NCBI GenBank assembly: GCA_964466595.1
Contig: CAYXNR010000015.1
Span: forward strand, 1 to 42,083
Reading direction: 5' to 3'
Source: JABDGC01 sp964466595
Lineage (GTDB): Bacteria > Pseudomonadota > Gammaproteobacteria > DSM-16500
Length of the DNA stretch: 42,083 nucleotides
Shown here: positions 1 through 7,415 of the stretch, piece after piece
Position numbering within the stretch: the stretch's first letter is position 1
How the letters are laid out: each line of letters begins with the position of its first letter
The notes under the pieces: model-generated
The model's input: the letters and a program-made list of their open reading frames with translations, nothing else
What the model was told of the DNA's origin: nothing
Database searches by the model: none
Program-made: the position numbers and the translations under genes

Positions 1-831
1 GGCACGCATCCTTTTCAAAAATGGAAAGAACAGCGAATCTTTAGAACCGAACGTTTTATGAATACTTCTGAGCAGTATGGATATTTAGCACAGCAATTTA
101 CTGTTTTCGGTCAGCATATTCATATTGCTTGCCGAAACGGCGATGAAGCGCTTTACTTATGCCATGCGCTCGCGCCCTATGTTCCCCATTTCATTGCGCT
201 TTCCGCTGCCTCTCCCTTTAATCAGGGCGTTGATACTGCCTTTGATTGCTCGCGGCTCGCTATCATTAGCGCCTTTCCGCTTTCTGGTACACCGCCTTGG
301 CTCTCTAGCTGGGATGAATTTATAAGCTATTTTGAAAACATGCAGCAGCTTGGCATGGTTAAAAGCATGAAAGATTTTTATTGGGATCTACGGCCCAAAC
401 CAGAATTTGGAACAGTGGAATTAAGAATCTGTGATACGCCACTGACTATTGAAAAAGCAGCTGAACTTGCTGCTTTTGCGCAATTGCTGGCTGCTTGGTT
501 GTTGGATAAGCGGGTTGCTTTATCAAAAGATATTTATCTCACCTATCTTTTTAATCGCTTTCGCGCTGCTCGCTATGGTTTAGAAGCGGTTATTATTGAT
601 CCCATAAAAAAACAATCGCTGCCTCTGGCAAAAGATCTGATGCATCTTTGTCATGAATTAGATACTTATGCTGATAGCTTCGAAGCGGAAGAAGCTTTAA
701 TGCGGATAAGGGAGTCCGCCTTAAAAAAGGATAATGGGGCGGGGCTTTTACGAACTTATTATAATAATTTGCATACTTTAAATGATACGGTGCGAAAGCA
801 GGTGGAGTTGTGGACGAATCGGAGTGGATGA
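1..831 (+). CDS. YbdK-type carboxylate-amine ligase (GCS2 family), 5' end outside window
   Basis: The reading frame is open from base 1, so the gene begins before the window. The first in-frame codons read G-T-H-P-F-Q-K-W, a segment typical of the GCS2/YbdK family, and the first visible ATG at 58 is therefore internal. Further family marks are V-F-G-Q-H-I-H-I, P-H-F-I-A-L-S-A-A-S-P-F and the block W-D-L-R-P-K-P-E-F-G-T-V-E-L-R-I-C-D. Members are ATP-grasp-like ligases related to plant-type glutamate-cysteine ligase, about 370 residues long; 276 residues are visible here. Whether it makes gamma-glutamylcysteine or another amide cannot be decided, because many YbdK proteins have only weak GCL activity. 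It ends just before a REP-like repeat. Confidence 0.85.
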   Translation, partial: GTHPFQKWKEQRIFRTERFMNTSEQYGYLAQQFTVFGQHIHIACRNGDEALYLCHALAPYVPHFIALSAASPFNQGVDTAFDCSRLAIISAFPLSGTPPWLSSWDEFISYFENMQQLGMVKSMKDFYWDLRPKPEFGTVELRICDTPLTIEKAAELAAFAQLLAAWLLDKRVALSKDIYLTYLFNRFRAARYGLEAVIIDPIKKQSLPLAKDLMHLCHELDTYADSFEAEEALMRIRESALKKDNGAGLLRTYYNNLHTLNDTVRKQVELWTNRSG

Positions 832-843
832 GACTGATAATTT

Positions 844-981
844 ACCTCCTACCCCTAACCCCTTCCTCCACAAAAAGCGTGGAGGAAGGGGAATTCAAGT
901 CAGGTTGAGCTGGCATAAATCAGCCTGATTTGAATCCCCTCCCGCCACGCTTTTTGTGGAGGGAGGGGTAGGGGTGGGAGG
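844..981. repeat. REP-like hairpin pair (units A and B), copy 1
   Basis: Two strong hairpins lie side by side. Unit A (859-891) has a perfect 13-bp stem CCCCTTCCTCCAC with loop AAAAAGC. Unit B (936-968) has stem CCCCTCCCGCCAC with loop GCTTTTT and one mismatch. The outer flanks (CCTCCTACCCCTAACCCC at the left, its near complement at the right) also pair, so the whole element is a larger inverted repeat. The same units recur at 8750-8880 and 42049-42083. It sits between convergent genes and may stop transcription from both sides, although no U-tract is present. Confidence 0.9.
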
Positions 982-995
982 ATTTTTCCAAAGCC

Positions 996-1871
996 TCAAC
1001 TACTTTTTTCTGCGCAAAAAACTCCATATTTCACGTTTCCCGTTTCAAATCCTTCTCGCATCAAGCTGAGCTGGGAAACAAAACGGAAACCTCGCCATCC
1101 TGCTAGAGAAAGTATTTTAAAAAAAGAATAGGCTTTTGCTAGACGAATGCCCACAGACCAACTTGGCTTGACAAACTGAGACCAATCTAATTGCTGGCTC
1201 CGCTTAAAACCCGCTTCGGCAAGGATAGTTGAATAGTAAGACATCGTCGGCATATATGGTAAATCAAAGGCCTGGCATAATTTAAGATATTTTTTTGCTT
1301 GTCTACCCTCATATTCATCCTGACTAGAACACCAGGTGGCAAGCATTAGTTTTCCGCCAGGTTTGAGCACACGATAAGCCTCTTGCAAAAACAATTTTTT
1401 ATCAAAGAATTGTTCGCAGCTTTCAAGCGACCAAACCAGATCAAAGGAATGATCAGCAAAACTAGTTAAAGCTAGGGCATCTTCAACCTGAAAGGTGGGA
1501 TTGCTTAATTTTTTCTCTTCTGCGAGCTTGCTTGCCATAGCCACTTGTTTTGAACTGAGGCTAATCCCCTTTACTCTTGCTGCGTAATGTTCGGCAAGAT
1601 AAAAACTACTACCACCCATACCACAGCCGGCATCTAAAATAGTGAGAGCAGGCTTCAGTTCCAATAAGGCAGCTAATTTTTCAATTAAGAGGGTTTGCGC
1701 ATCGTGCTGCAAAGCGGGCTTATCATAATAACCATGATGAATATGCGGCCCCCACACCAGACGCCAGCCTTCGGAGATTTGATCCCAAAAACGAGCAATC
1801 TGTTGCCTAAGCTTTTCACGGTCTGTGAGTAGAATTTGATCTGTGCGAATTTTCATTTTTTTTATTTTCAT
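996..1871 (-). CDS. class I SAM-dependent methyltransferase
   Basis: A 291-residue protein with the Rossmann-type methyltransferase core: motif I L-D-A-G-C-G-M-G-G near residues 80-88, an acidic residue after strand 2, D-L-V-W-S-L-E-S (motif IV region) and the post-motif R-V-L-K-P-G-G-K-L. Its layout is closest to small-molecule methyltransferases of the UbiE, tocopherol and sarcosine/dimethylglycine type; the substrate is unknown. The proposed start overlaps the end of the upstream ABC transporter gene by 56 nt, and a second ATG at 1856 is also inside the overlap, so the two are translationally coupled. That suggests, without proving it, that the methylated product and the exporter act together. 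No signal peptide, so cytoplasmic. Confidence 0.85.
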   Translation of the reverse strand: MKIKKMKIRTDQILLTDREKLRQQIARFWDQISEGWRLVWGPHIHHGYYDKPALQHDAQTLLIEKLAALLELKPALTILDAGCGMGGSSFYLAEHYAARVKGISLSSKQVAMASKLAEEKKLSNPTFQVEDALALTSFADHSFDLVWSLESCEQFFDKKLFLQEAYRVLKPGGKLMLATWCSSQDEYEGRQAKKYLKLCQAFDLPYMPTMSYYSTILAEAGFKRSQQLDWSQFVKPSWSVGIRLAKAYSFFKILSLAGWRGFRFVSQLSLMREGFETGNVKYGVFCAEKSS

Positions 1872-3585
1872 TTCTCACGCTGTATTTTTCCATGTCTATA
1901 ATCGTATCGTGGAAAGCTTTGGTACTGAGTTGATGCCCTACACTGATAATCGTTGAAGCGGGTAATTTCTCCCGCAACAGTTGATATAAATATTTTTCAT
2001 TGTCTAAGTCAAGAGAAGAAGTGCTTTCATCTAAAAAAATCCATTCTGGCTTGTGCAACAAAATACGAGCAAAGCTAATACGCTGCAATTCACCGGGCGA
2101 AAGTAACTCTGCCCACTTGACCACCTTATTCAATTGAGGAATCAGCTGAGGCAAGTGACAATCTTCGAGTGCCTGATGAAAAACCTCATCAGGCATGGTG
2201 CTGCTAAGCTCGGTATGTGGAAACAATAAAGCTTCTTTTAAAGTACCTAGCGGGACATAGGGTTTTTGTGGCAAGTAGAAAATAAATTTGTTCTCCGGTA
2301 GTTCTATGCTACCTTCTCCAAAAGGCCAAATGCCTGCCAGGACTCGAATAAAGGTACTTTTCCCAATCCCTGAGCTGCCTTTCAAAAGATAATGACCGCC
2401 GCTCTTAAATTTTTCATTGATGTTTTGCAGTAAAGAGTCGCCTGTGGGCGTCTTGAGCGATACATTTCGAACAATGATTTCATTATTTGGAAGCTTTTCA
2501 TAAGTCAGTTTATTTTGCGAAACAGCCCGCGCTTCGATTTCAGCCATGTGATTTAAAAAAGTAAGCAAACGTTTAGCAACCGCGCGCCATTGGGCAATGG
2601 TAGTAAAAGAACCAATCAAAAATGATAAGGCTTCTTGAATGCTGGTAAAAGCCCGCAGGCTTTGCATCAGACCGCCTAATAAAAAAACCTTATTAAAATA
2701 ATTAGGTAAGACCACAAGCAAAGGTAAAAATACCGACATTTGATTGTAGCCTGAGGTAAACCACAGCAATAATTTTTGCCGAAGAATAATCTGGTACCAA
2801 TTTTCTAAGACCCTGCCAAAATATTGATGCAGAATATTTTTTTCATCTTTCTCGCCTCGATATAAGGCAATGTGCTCGGCATGCGTACGCAAATCAATTG
2901 CAGAAAAACGAAAACTCGCTTCACGGCGTTGTTGTTCGAAATTCAAGCCAACCAAAGGACGGCCGATTTTAAAGGTAAGATAGGTTCCCACGATCGAATA
3001 GATAATAGCTACCCAGACTAGGTACCCCGGTATCGCCAGGGTGAAATGTCCAAGGTGAAGGTTGATCACGCCAGATAAGGTCCATAAAATATAAATAAAA
3101 GCAAAAAAGGTGGTGATAGACCCGACCAAGCCCACCAGCAAATCGAGTGAAATCGTAACGATCGCACCGGCGTCTTCTTGAATACGCTGATCTGGGTTAT
3201 CTGTATTGACTTCAAAATTTTCTAAATAATAATAACTTCGTTTTTCAAGCCAGCGTTTAATAAATTGCTGCGTCATCCATTGACGCCATCGCAGACCAAA
3301 AAACTGTGCTGCAAAAAAACGATACACAGAAATTACAATAAATACAGAAGCCAAAAACATAAAAACAAGAAGCAGCGAAATGGCTCCTTGTTTATCGTAG
3401 GCCTGCAGCGCATTGTAAAAATAGTTGTACCAATAATTAAAAAGAACTTCCATGGCTACCAAAGAAACCGTCATGAGGATGATCAAACCTAAGAGGAGAT
3501 ATGCGAAGAGACGAGATTCTGAACGCCAATAGGCCGCAAGAAGTGTCCAAATGGTATATTTTTTTGACTGCAAGCTGCGTTTCAT
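1816..3585 (-). CDS. SbmA/YddA-type ABC transporter, fused permease and ATPase
   Basis: A 589-residue half transporter with an N-terminal membrane domain of about six hydrophobic helices and a C-terminal ATPase domain. The ATPase shows Walker A G-S-S-G-I-G-K-S near residue 400, signature L-S-P-G-E-L-Q-R near 497 and Walker B W-I-F-L-D-E-S near 517. The membrane part (long loop with E-N-F-E-V-N-T-D-N-P-D-Q-R-I) fits the ABC_membrane_2/SbmA-BacA group, whose members move peptides, cobalamin or fatty-acyl compounds. The ATG at 3585 has AGGAAG eight bases upstream; a TTG at 3612 would add nine residues but lacks such a site. The downstream methyltransferase overlaps it. Substrate not deducible. 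In intracellular bacteria this family often helps resist host antimicrobial peptides, which is only an analogy here. Confidence 0.88.
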   Translation of the reverse strand: MKRSLQSKKYTIWTLLAAYWRSESRLFAYLLLGLIILMTVSLVAMEVLFNYWYNYFYNALQAYDKQGAISLLLVFMFLASVFIVISVYRFFAAQFFGLRWRQWMTQQFIKRWLEKRSYYYLENFEVNTDNPDQRIQEDAGAIVTISLDLLVGLVGSITTFFAFIYILWTLSGVINLHLGHFTLAIPGYLVWVAIIYSIVGTYLTFKIGRPLVGLNFEQQRREASFRFSAIDLRTHAEHIALYRGEKDEKNILHQYFGRVLENWYQIILRQKLLLWFTSGYNQMSVFLPLLVVLPNYFNKVFLLGGLMQSLRAFTSIQEALSFLIGSFTTIAQWRAVAKRLLTFLNHMAEIEARAVSQNKLTYEKLPNNEIIVRNVSLKTPTGDSLLQNINEKFKSGGHYLLKGSSGIGKSTFIRVLAGIWPFGEGSIELPENKFIFYLPQKPYVPLGTLKEALLFPHTELSSTMPDEVFHQALEDCHLPQLIPQLNKVVKWAELLSPGELQRISFARILLHKPEWIFLDESTSSLDLDNEKYLYQLLREKLPASTIISVGHQLSTKAFHDTIIDMEKYSVRNENKKNENSHRSNSTHRP

Positions 3586-3644
3586 CGAGTTTGCTTCCTT
3601 AAAAAGGTTCAACCCAAGCGCTAACTACTATATTATAGGGAAAG

Positions 3645-3653
3645 TGCTATAAA
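3645..3653 (+). promoter_or_regulatory. candidate extended -10 promoter of the OmpA-type lipoprotein gene
   Basis: TGCTATAAA is an extended -10 element about 15 bases before the ATG at 3668. It is part of a 12-mer AAAGTGCTATAA (3641-3652) that recurs exactly at 5601-5612 ahead of gap. No good -35 is visible, which extended -10 promoters can tolerate. The leader would be very short. Confidence 0.45.
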
Positions 3654-3667
3654 GGACAGATTAGTAT

Positions 3668-4432
3668 ATGTATCTAGGCTATATCCATTTGCACTGTCGA
3701 CATGCAGCTCGCACCCTGCTTCCGCTTAGCCTTCTGTTCATTCTATTTTCTTTTTTATGCTTAATAAGCGGCTGCTCTTCTGGAAACCAGGTTTCTTCAA
3801 GACAGGTAGGAGGCGCCGCTCTTGGCGGAGCTGCTGCCGGTGTTGGCACGGCTGCCTTGGGTGCGCCTCGGCCTCTCATTGTGGGAGCGAGTGTGGGTGG
3901 TATAGCGCTCGGCTATTATGTATCAACTGTTCGCTTTGATGCCGGGCCTATTTATCGAGCAAGAGGAGAAGTTTTTATACAGGGTGAATATCTCAGCATT
4001 AACCTTCCGTCCGACAAATTATTTGAACCCAATACGGCTGAATTCAAACCTCGGGCTGAGTCCATCTTGGATAGTGTCGTCGCTGTTTTAAAACGCTATC
4101 CGCGTTCTAATATTTTAATTTCGGGAAATACCAGCGGCATGGGCGCACCTCGTTTAGATCAACAATTATCAGAGGCAAGGGCGCGACAAGTTGCTTCTTA
4201 TTTATGGGCCCATGGCATTAATTATTTTGAAGCTCAGAGTATTTCCGGGCGTCGCTTAACTTATGTGGGCTATGGCGATTATTTTCCGATAGCGAGTGAT
4301 AGTAAAATAAGCAAGATACAGAAAAATAGCCGTATTCAAATTACTGCTTATCCTTCGCAGGCTGCTTTGCAATTAAATAAAACTTACTCTGGTTTTGAAA
4401 ATATGGGGAGTAATTCTGATCCGGTGTCTTAG
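3668..4432 (+). CDS. OmpA-family outer-membrane lipoprotein
   Basis: A 254-residue protein with a hydrophobic signal and lipobox L-I-S-G-C, giving a lipidated Cys36. A Gly/Ala-rich stretch with glycine-zipper character follows (about residues 48-65 and on to 85), then an OmpA-type peptidoglycan-binding domain (about 108-230) with L-F-E-P-N-T-A-E-F, a helix ending in Q-L-S-E-A-R-A-R-Q-V and a final N-S-R-I-Q-I. The canonical D...R pair that holds diaminopimelate appears as R-L-D-Q-Q-L-S-E-A-R-A-R. It probably ties the outer membrane to the cell wall. AAAGGA lies 11 bases before the ATG. The stop overlaps by four bases the end of the convergent fau gene, leaving no room for a terminator between them. 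Confidence 0.85.
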   Translation: MYLGYIHLHCRHAARTLLPLSLLFILFSFLCLISGCSSGNQVSSRQVGGAALGGAAAGVGTAALGAPRPLIVGASVGGIALGYYVSTVRFDAGPIYRARGEVFIQGEYLSINLPSDKLFEPNTAEFKPRAESILDSVVAVLKRYPRSNILISGNTSGMGAPRLDQQLSEARARQVASYLWAHGINYFEAQSISGRRLTYVGYGDYFPIASDSKISKIQKNSRIQITAYPSQAALQLNKTYSGFENMGSNSDPVS

Positions 4433-5016
4433 AAATAATAGATCGTTTCTTCAGTAATCATTCCTTCCATGGGCACATCGAAGGCTTCTCTCGGGAGTTG
4501 GCTTATTTTTTGCAATTCGTAGCCTAAACCGAGCAAATGGGGTTTGTTTTTGGAAGCAAATTCAGGTTCCAGCATAAAAGAGAAGGTTCTATCATAATAG
4601 CCGCCACCCGTTCCGAGTCGGTTTCCTCTCAAATCGAAAGCGAGTAAGGGCAGGAGGACGACATCCAGTTGAGAGGCAGCTAATTCTTGAGTGAAGTTTT
4701 GCGGTTCCTGGATTTGATAAGCATTCAAGCCCAAGGGCAGGCCTTGCTCATACAACACAAAGCGGAGTTTCTGCTCGGGCGCTAGAATGGGCAAATAACA
4801 GGCCTTTTTTGCCTGCCAGAGTGCTTGAATGATGGGAAAAGCATCGATTTCCTCTGCAAGAGCCATATAACAAGCAAAGTTGTGGTTGTTTTGAAAATAA
4901 GGACTCTCAATAAAATGCTTGGCCGCTCTCAAGCTCGCTTTCTCGCGATAGGCCGGACTAATCAAGCGTCTTAAGGGACGAATATTTTCTCGAATTTCAG
5001 TCTTGAACAGATTCAA
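4429..5016 (-). CDS. fau: 5-formyltetrahydrofolate cyclo-ligase
   Basis: About 195 residues; converts 5-formyl-THF to 5,10-methenyl-THF using ATP. The family signature R-L-G-T-G-G-G-Y-Y-D-R-T-F is present, as are the N-terminal K-x(n)-R-R region and the D-V-V-L-L-P-L-L-A-F-D segment. It follows zapA, the common gammaproteobacterial order (zapA-fau, E. coli ygfA). The start is unusual: there is no ATG. A TTG at 5016 sits directly against GGAGG with no spacer, while a CTG at 5010 lies six bases after that GGAGG. The frame overlaps the end of zapA by 20 nt, so it is probably translated by coupling. In many relatives the 6S RNA gene lies between zapA and fau; here there is no space for it. Confidence 0.92.
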   Translation of the reverse strand: MNLFKTEIRENIRPLRRLISPAYREKASLRAAKHFIESPYFQNNHNFACYMALAEEIDAFPIIQALWQAKKACYLPILAPEQKLRFVLYEQGLPLGLNAYQIQEPQNFTQELAASQLDVVLLPLLAFDLRGNRLGTGGGYYDRTFSFMLEPEFASKNKPHLLGLGYELQKISQLPREAFDVPMEGMITEETIYYF

Positions 5017-5347
5017 CCTCCAAACGAAAAGAATCTGAGCAAACTAAGGCCTGCTCGAGTTTCGTTTGTAAATGAGATAAACGCTGATGAAGCGCTTGTC
5101 TTTGCTCACTCATTTGTTGCTCAAGTTCGATGAGTTGAGAAGCTAGATTCAAGGCGGCCGTAATCCCTAGCTTTTCAGGAACAAGCGGAGTGGGTGTATG
5201 AGGGAGAACAGGCATGGTCTTATTAAGATAGGCTGCTGCTTTTTGCAGGGCCGGAATTTCATTTTCTTCGCATTTAATTTGATAGGCTTTTCCAAGTAGC
5301 TCAATTGTGATCATCGTCGCTGTGAGCGGGGAGATATTGTCAGTCAT
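4997..5347 (-). CDS. zapA: cell division protein ZapA
   Basis: A 116-residue protein with the ZapA pattern: N-terminal I-T-I-E-L-L-G-K-A-Y-Q-I-K-C, an L-Q-K-A-A-A-Y-L-N segment, then a long coiled coil (roughly 60-110, rich in Gln, Glu and Leu). ZapA binds FtsZ and bundles protofilaments at the Z-ring. The ATG overlaps the stop of the upstream coiled-coil gene as ATGA, and the 3' end overlaps fau, so the three form one tight operon. Confidence 0.9.
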   Translation of the reverse strand: MTDNISPLTATMITIELLGKAYQIKCEENEIPALQKAAAYLNKTMPVLPHTPTPLVPEKLGITAALNLASQLIELEQQMSEQRQALHQRLSHLQTKLEQALVCSDSFRLEVESVQD

Positions 5348-5553
5348 AGTTGAGACTTCTCTAAGAGTTTAAGCCGGGCAATCATCTTTTCTATTTGTGA
5401 AATAGCGAGTTGGTGCTTTTCTTGCAAGAGTTTTTTCTCGCCAAGTAAGACAGTTTGTTGATTGTGGGAATAACGCTCAGCCTGCCGTAGGCGATCCTGT
5501 TTTTCCAGCAAGCTTTGAATTTGCAATCTCAGTTTGTCTAAAAGTTCGTCCAT
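5344..5553 (-). CDS. short coiled-coil protein, TIGR02449/ZapB-like
   Basis: A 69-residue, almost wholly coiled-coil protein (L-R-L-Q-I-Q-S-L-L and repeated hydrophobic heptads) directly upstream of zapA with a four-base ATGA overlap. A short coiled-coil family placed before zapA in many gammaproteobacteria (TIGR02449) fits size, position and composition. It is likely a partner in Z-ring assembly, by analogy with ZapB. The start has AAAGGA with a seven-base spacer. Function is inferred from context; the sequence alone is low in information. Confidence 0.75.
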   Translation of the reverse strand: MDELLDKLRLQIQSLLEKQDRLRQAERYSHNQQTVLLGEKKLLQEKHQLAISQIEKMIARLKLLEKSQL

Positions 5554-5604
5554 GGCTGATCCTTTTATTATAACTTTTCTATTATCTAATAAAGTTTAAG
5601 AAAG

Positions 5605-5613
5605 TGCTATAAC
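5605..5613 (+). promoter_or_regulatory. candidate extended -10 promoter of gap
   Basis: TGCTATAAC lies about 80 bases before the gap start, inside AAAGTGCTATAA, the 12-mer also found before the lipoprotein gene at 3641. No convincing -35 is seen. The leader would be about 75 nt. I see no riboswitch fold in it. Confidence 0.4.
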
Positions 5614-5693
5614 AAACTCCTATTGTCCTTCCTCTTCGTAGCTTGTATCATCCCGGGTCAGATTCTTGGTAATTTAGAATTGTGAGGACTTCC

Positions 5694-6716
5694 ATGACTA
5701 TTCGCGTTGCAATCAATGGCTATGGCCGCATAGGCCGTAATATTCTTCGAGCACACTACGAGGGAAAAAAATATCCCGATATACAAATAGTTGCCATCAA
5801 TGATTTGGGCAATGTAGCAACCAATGTCCATTTAACACGGTATGATAGCACCCATGGCAAGTTTCCGGGTGAGGTAAGTGTTGCCGGAAATGATATGCTG
5901 GTCAATGGCGACCGTATTCAGGTGACAGCGGAGCGTGATCCTAAAAAATTGCCCTGGAAGGAACTGAATATCGACGTGGTATATGAATGTACCGGTTTTT
6001 TCACTAGCAAAGAAAAGGCAGCAGCTCATCTTGAAGCAGGCGCAAAGAAAGTTATTATTTCAGCTCCTGCAGAAGAGGTGGACGCAACCATCGTTTATGG
6101 CGTCAATCACCACAAGCTAAAAGCTAGTGATCAAGTTATTTCAAATGCCTCTTGCACCACCAATTGCTTGGCAACTGTAGTCAAACCTATCCATGAGGCC
6201 ATTGGAATAGAGCGCGGCCTCATGAATACCATCCATGCCTACACAAATGACCAGCATCTATTAGATGTTTATCACGCCGACTTACGCCGAGCCCGTGCCG
6301 CTGCCTTATCGATGATTCCAACCAAAACGGGTGCCGCTTCTGCTGTCGGACTCGTTCTACCTGAACTAAACGGCAAACTAGATGGTTTTTCAATTCGGGT
6401 GCCTACAGCCAATGTTTCTGTCGTCGACTTTACTTTTATTGTCAAACAAAAAACTTCTGCAGAAGAAATTCATCAAGCTATTCAAGAAGCTTCAGAGGGC
6501 CCTTTAAAAGATATCTTAGCCGTCACCGAAGAACCCTTGGTATCCATTGATTTTAATCACAACCCGGCTTCGGCTATTTTTGATTTCTCTCATACCAAGG
6601 TCAGTGACAAACTCGTAAAAATCTTGGCCTGGTATGACAATGAGTGGGGTTTTTCAAATCGCATGCTGGATGTCACAAGCGTCCTGATGCATGCTAAAAT
6701 GACTGAAACTGCCTAA
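5694..6716 (+). CDS. gap: glyceraldehyde-3-phosphate dehydrogenase (type I)
   Basis: 340 residues, NAD-type GAPDH: the N-terminal V-A-I-N-G-Y-G-R-I-G-R dinucleotide fold, an Asp after strand 2 (A-I-N-D-L) favouring NAD, the catalytic A-S-C-T-T-N-C with Cys and the later His in N-T-I-H-A-Y-T, and the end W-Y-D-N-E-W-G-F-S-N. It oxidises glyceraldehyde-3-phosphate with inorganic phosphate to 1,3-bisphosphoglycerate. The ATG at 5694 follows TGAGG by six bases; an upstream GTG at 5682 is itself part of that ribosome-binding site and is unlikely. Only 12 bases separate it from the DUF47-pit pair, so it is probably co-transcribed with a phosphate transporter. pgk and pyk lie about 21 kb away on the other strand. 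Confidence 0.95.
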   Translation: MTIRVAINGYGRIGRNILRAHYEGKKYPDIQIVAINDLGNVATNVHLTRYDSTHGKFPGEVSVAGNDMLVNGDRIQVTAERDPKKLPWKELNIDVVYECTGFFTSKEKAAAHLEAGAKKVIISAPAEEVDATIVYGVNHHKLKASDQVISNASCTTNCLATVVKPIHEAIGIERGLMNTIHAYTNDQHLLDVYHADLRRARAAALSMIPTKTGAASAVGLVLPELNGKLDGFSIRVPTANVSVVDFTFIVKQKTSAEEIHQAIQEASEGPLKDILAVTEEPLVSIDFNHNPASAIFDFSHTKVSDKLVKILAWYDNEWGFSNRMLDVTSVLMHAKMTETA

Positions 6717-6728
6717 TGAGGAATTAGA

Positions 6729-7403
6729 ATGTCTTCCTCCATTCTCAATTTGTTTGGCCGCTCGCCGATTGGCCCCTTAGAGGAACATATGGGGAAGGTT
6801 CATGCCTGCGTCAAAGAATTGCTTCCTTTTTTTGAAGCCGTCCTCTCGGAAAATTGGCAACAAGTTGAAGCCATTCAAACACAGATTATGCAGCTCGAAA
6901 ATGAAGCTGATACGATGAAACGCGATTTGCGTATTCATCTTCCTAAGGGCTTGTTTATGCCCGTTGCCCGCTCTGATCTCCTCGAATTACTCAGTGTCCA
7001 AGACCGCTTAGCCAATAAGGCCAAGGATATTGCCGGTGTGGTTTTAGGACGCAAGTTGACTTTCCCGCCTAGTCTTGCCTCTACCTTTCCTATTTTTCTC
7101 AAACGCTGTATTGAAGCCTCGCAACAAGCGAATGCAGCCATTCATGAACTGGACGAATTATTAGAAACCAGCTTTAGCGGGAATGAGATTAAATTAGTAG
7201 AGGACATGATTTCTCATTTATGGCAAATCGAACGCGACACTGATAAATTGCAGATTCATCTCAGGCAGGCTGTTTTTGAAATTGAAAACAAGCTCTCTCC
7301 CGTCGATGTCATTTTTTTATATCAAATTATTGAATGGACCGGTGATCTTGCCAATCATGCTCGAGATATTGGTGATCGCTTACAAATTTTACTGGCCCGA
7401 TGA
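6729..7403 (+). CDS. DUF47 / PhoU-like protein paired with Pit transporter
   Basis: A 224-residue, all-helical protein of the DUF47 (TIGR00153) family, related to PhoU, with E-x-E-A-D-x-M-K near residue 55 and I-E-R-D-T-D in the second half. These proteins are nearly always encoded directly before a Pit phosphate transporter and are thought to modulate its activity. TGAGGA lies eight bases before the ATG; the stop is 12 bases before the pit start. No membrane segments. Confidence 0.88.
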   Translation: MSSSILNLFGRSPIGPLEEHMGKVHACVKELLPFFEAVLSENWQQVEAIQTQIMQLENEADTMKRDLRIHLPKGLFMPVARSDLLELLSVQDRLANKAKDIAGVVLGRKLTFPPSLASTFPIFLKRCIEASQQANAAIHELDELLETSFSGNEIKLVEDMISHLWQIERDTDKLQIHLRQAVFEIENKLSPVDVIFLYQIIEWTGDLANHARDIGDRLQILLAR

Positions 7404-7415
7404 GCTAGCTTGCTT

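Noticed and set aside
5554..5693. Possible 6S RNA near zapA
   Set aside because: Only about 140 bases between divergent genes, with promoter-like and ribosome-binding elements and no closed 6S-like stem with a central bubble.
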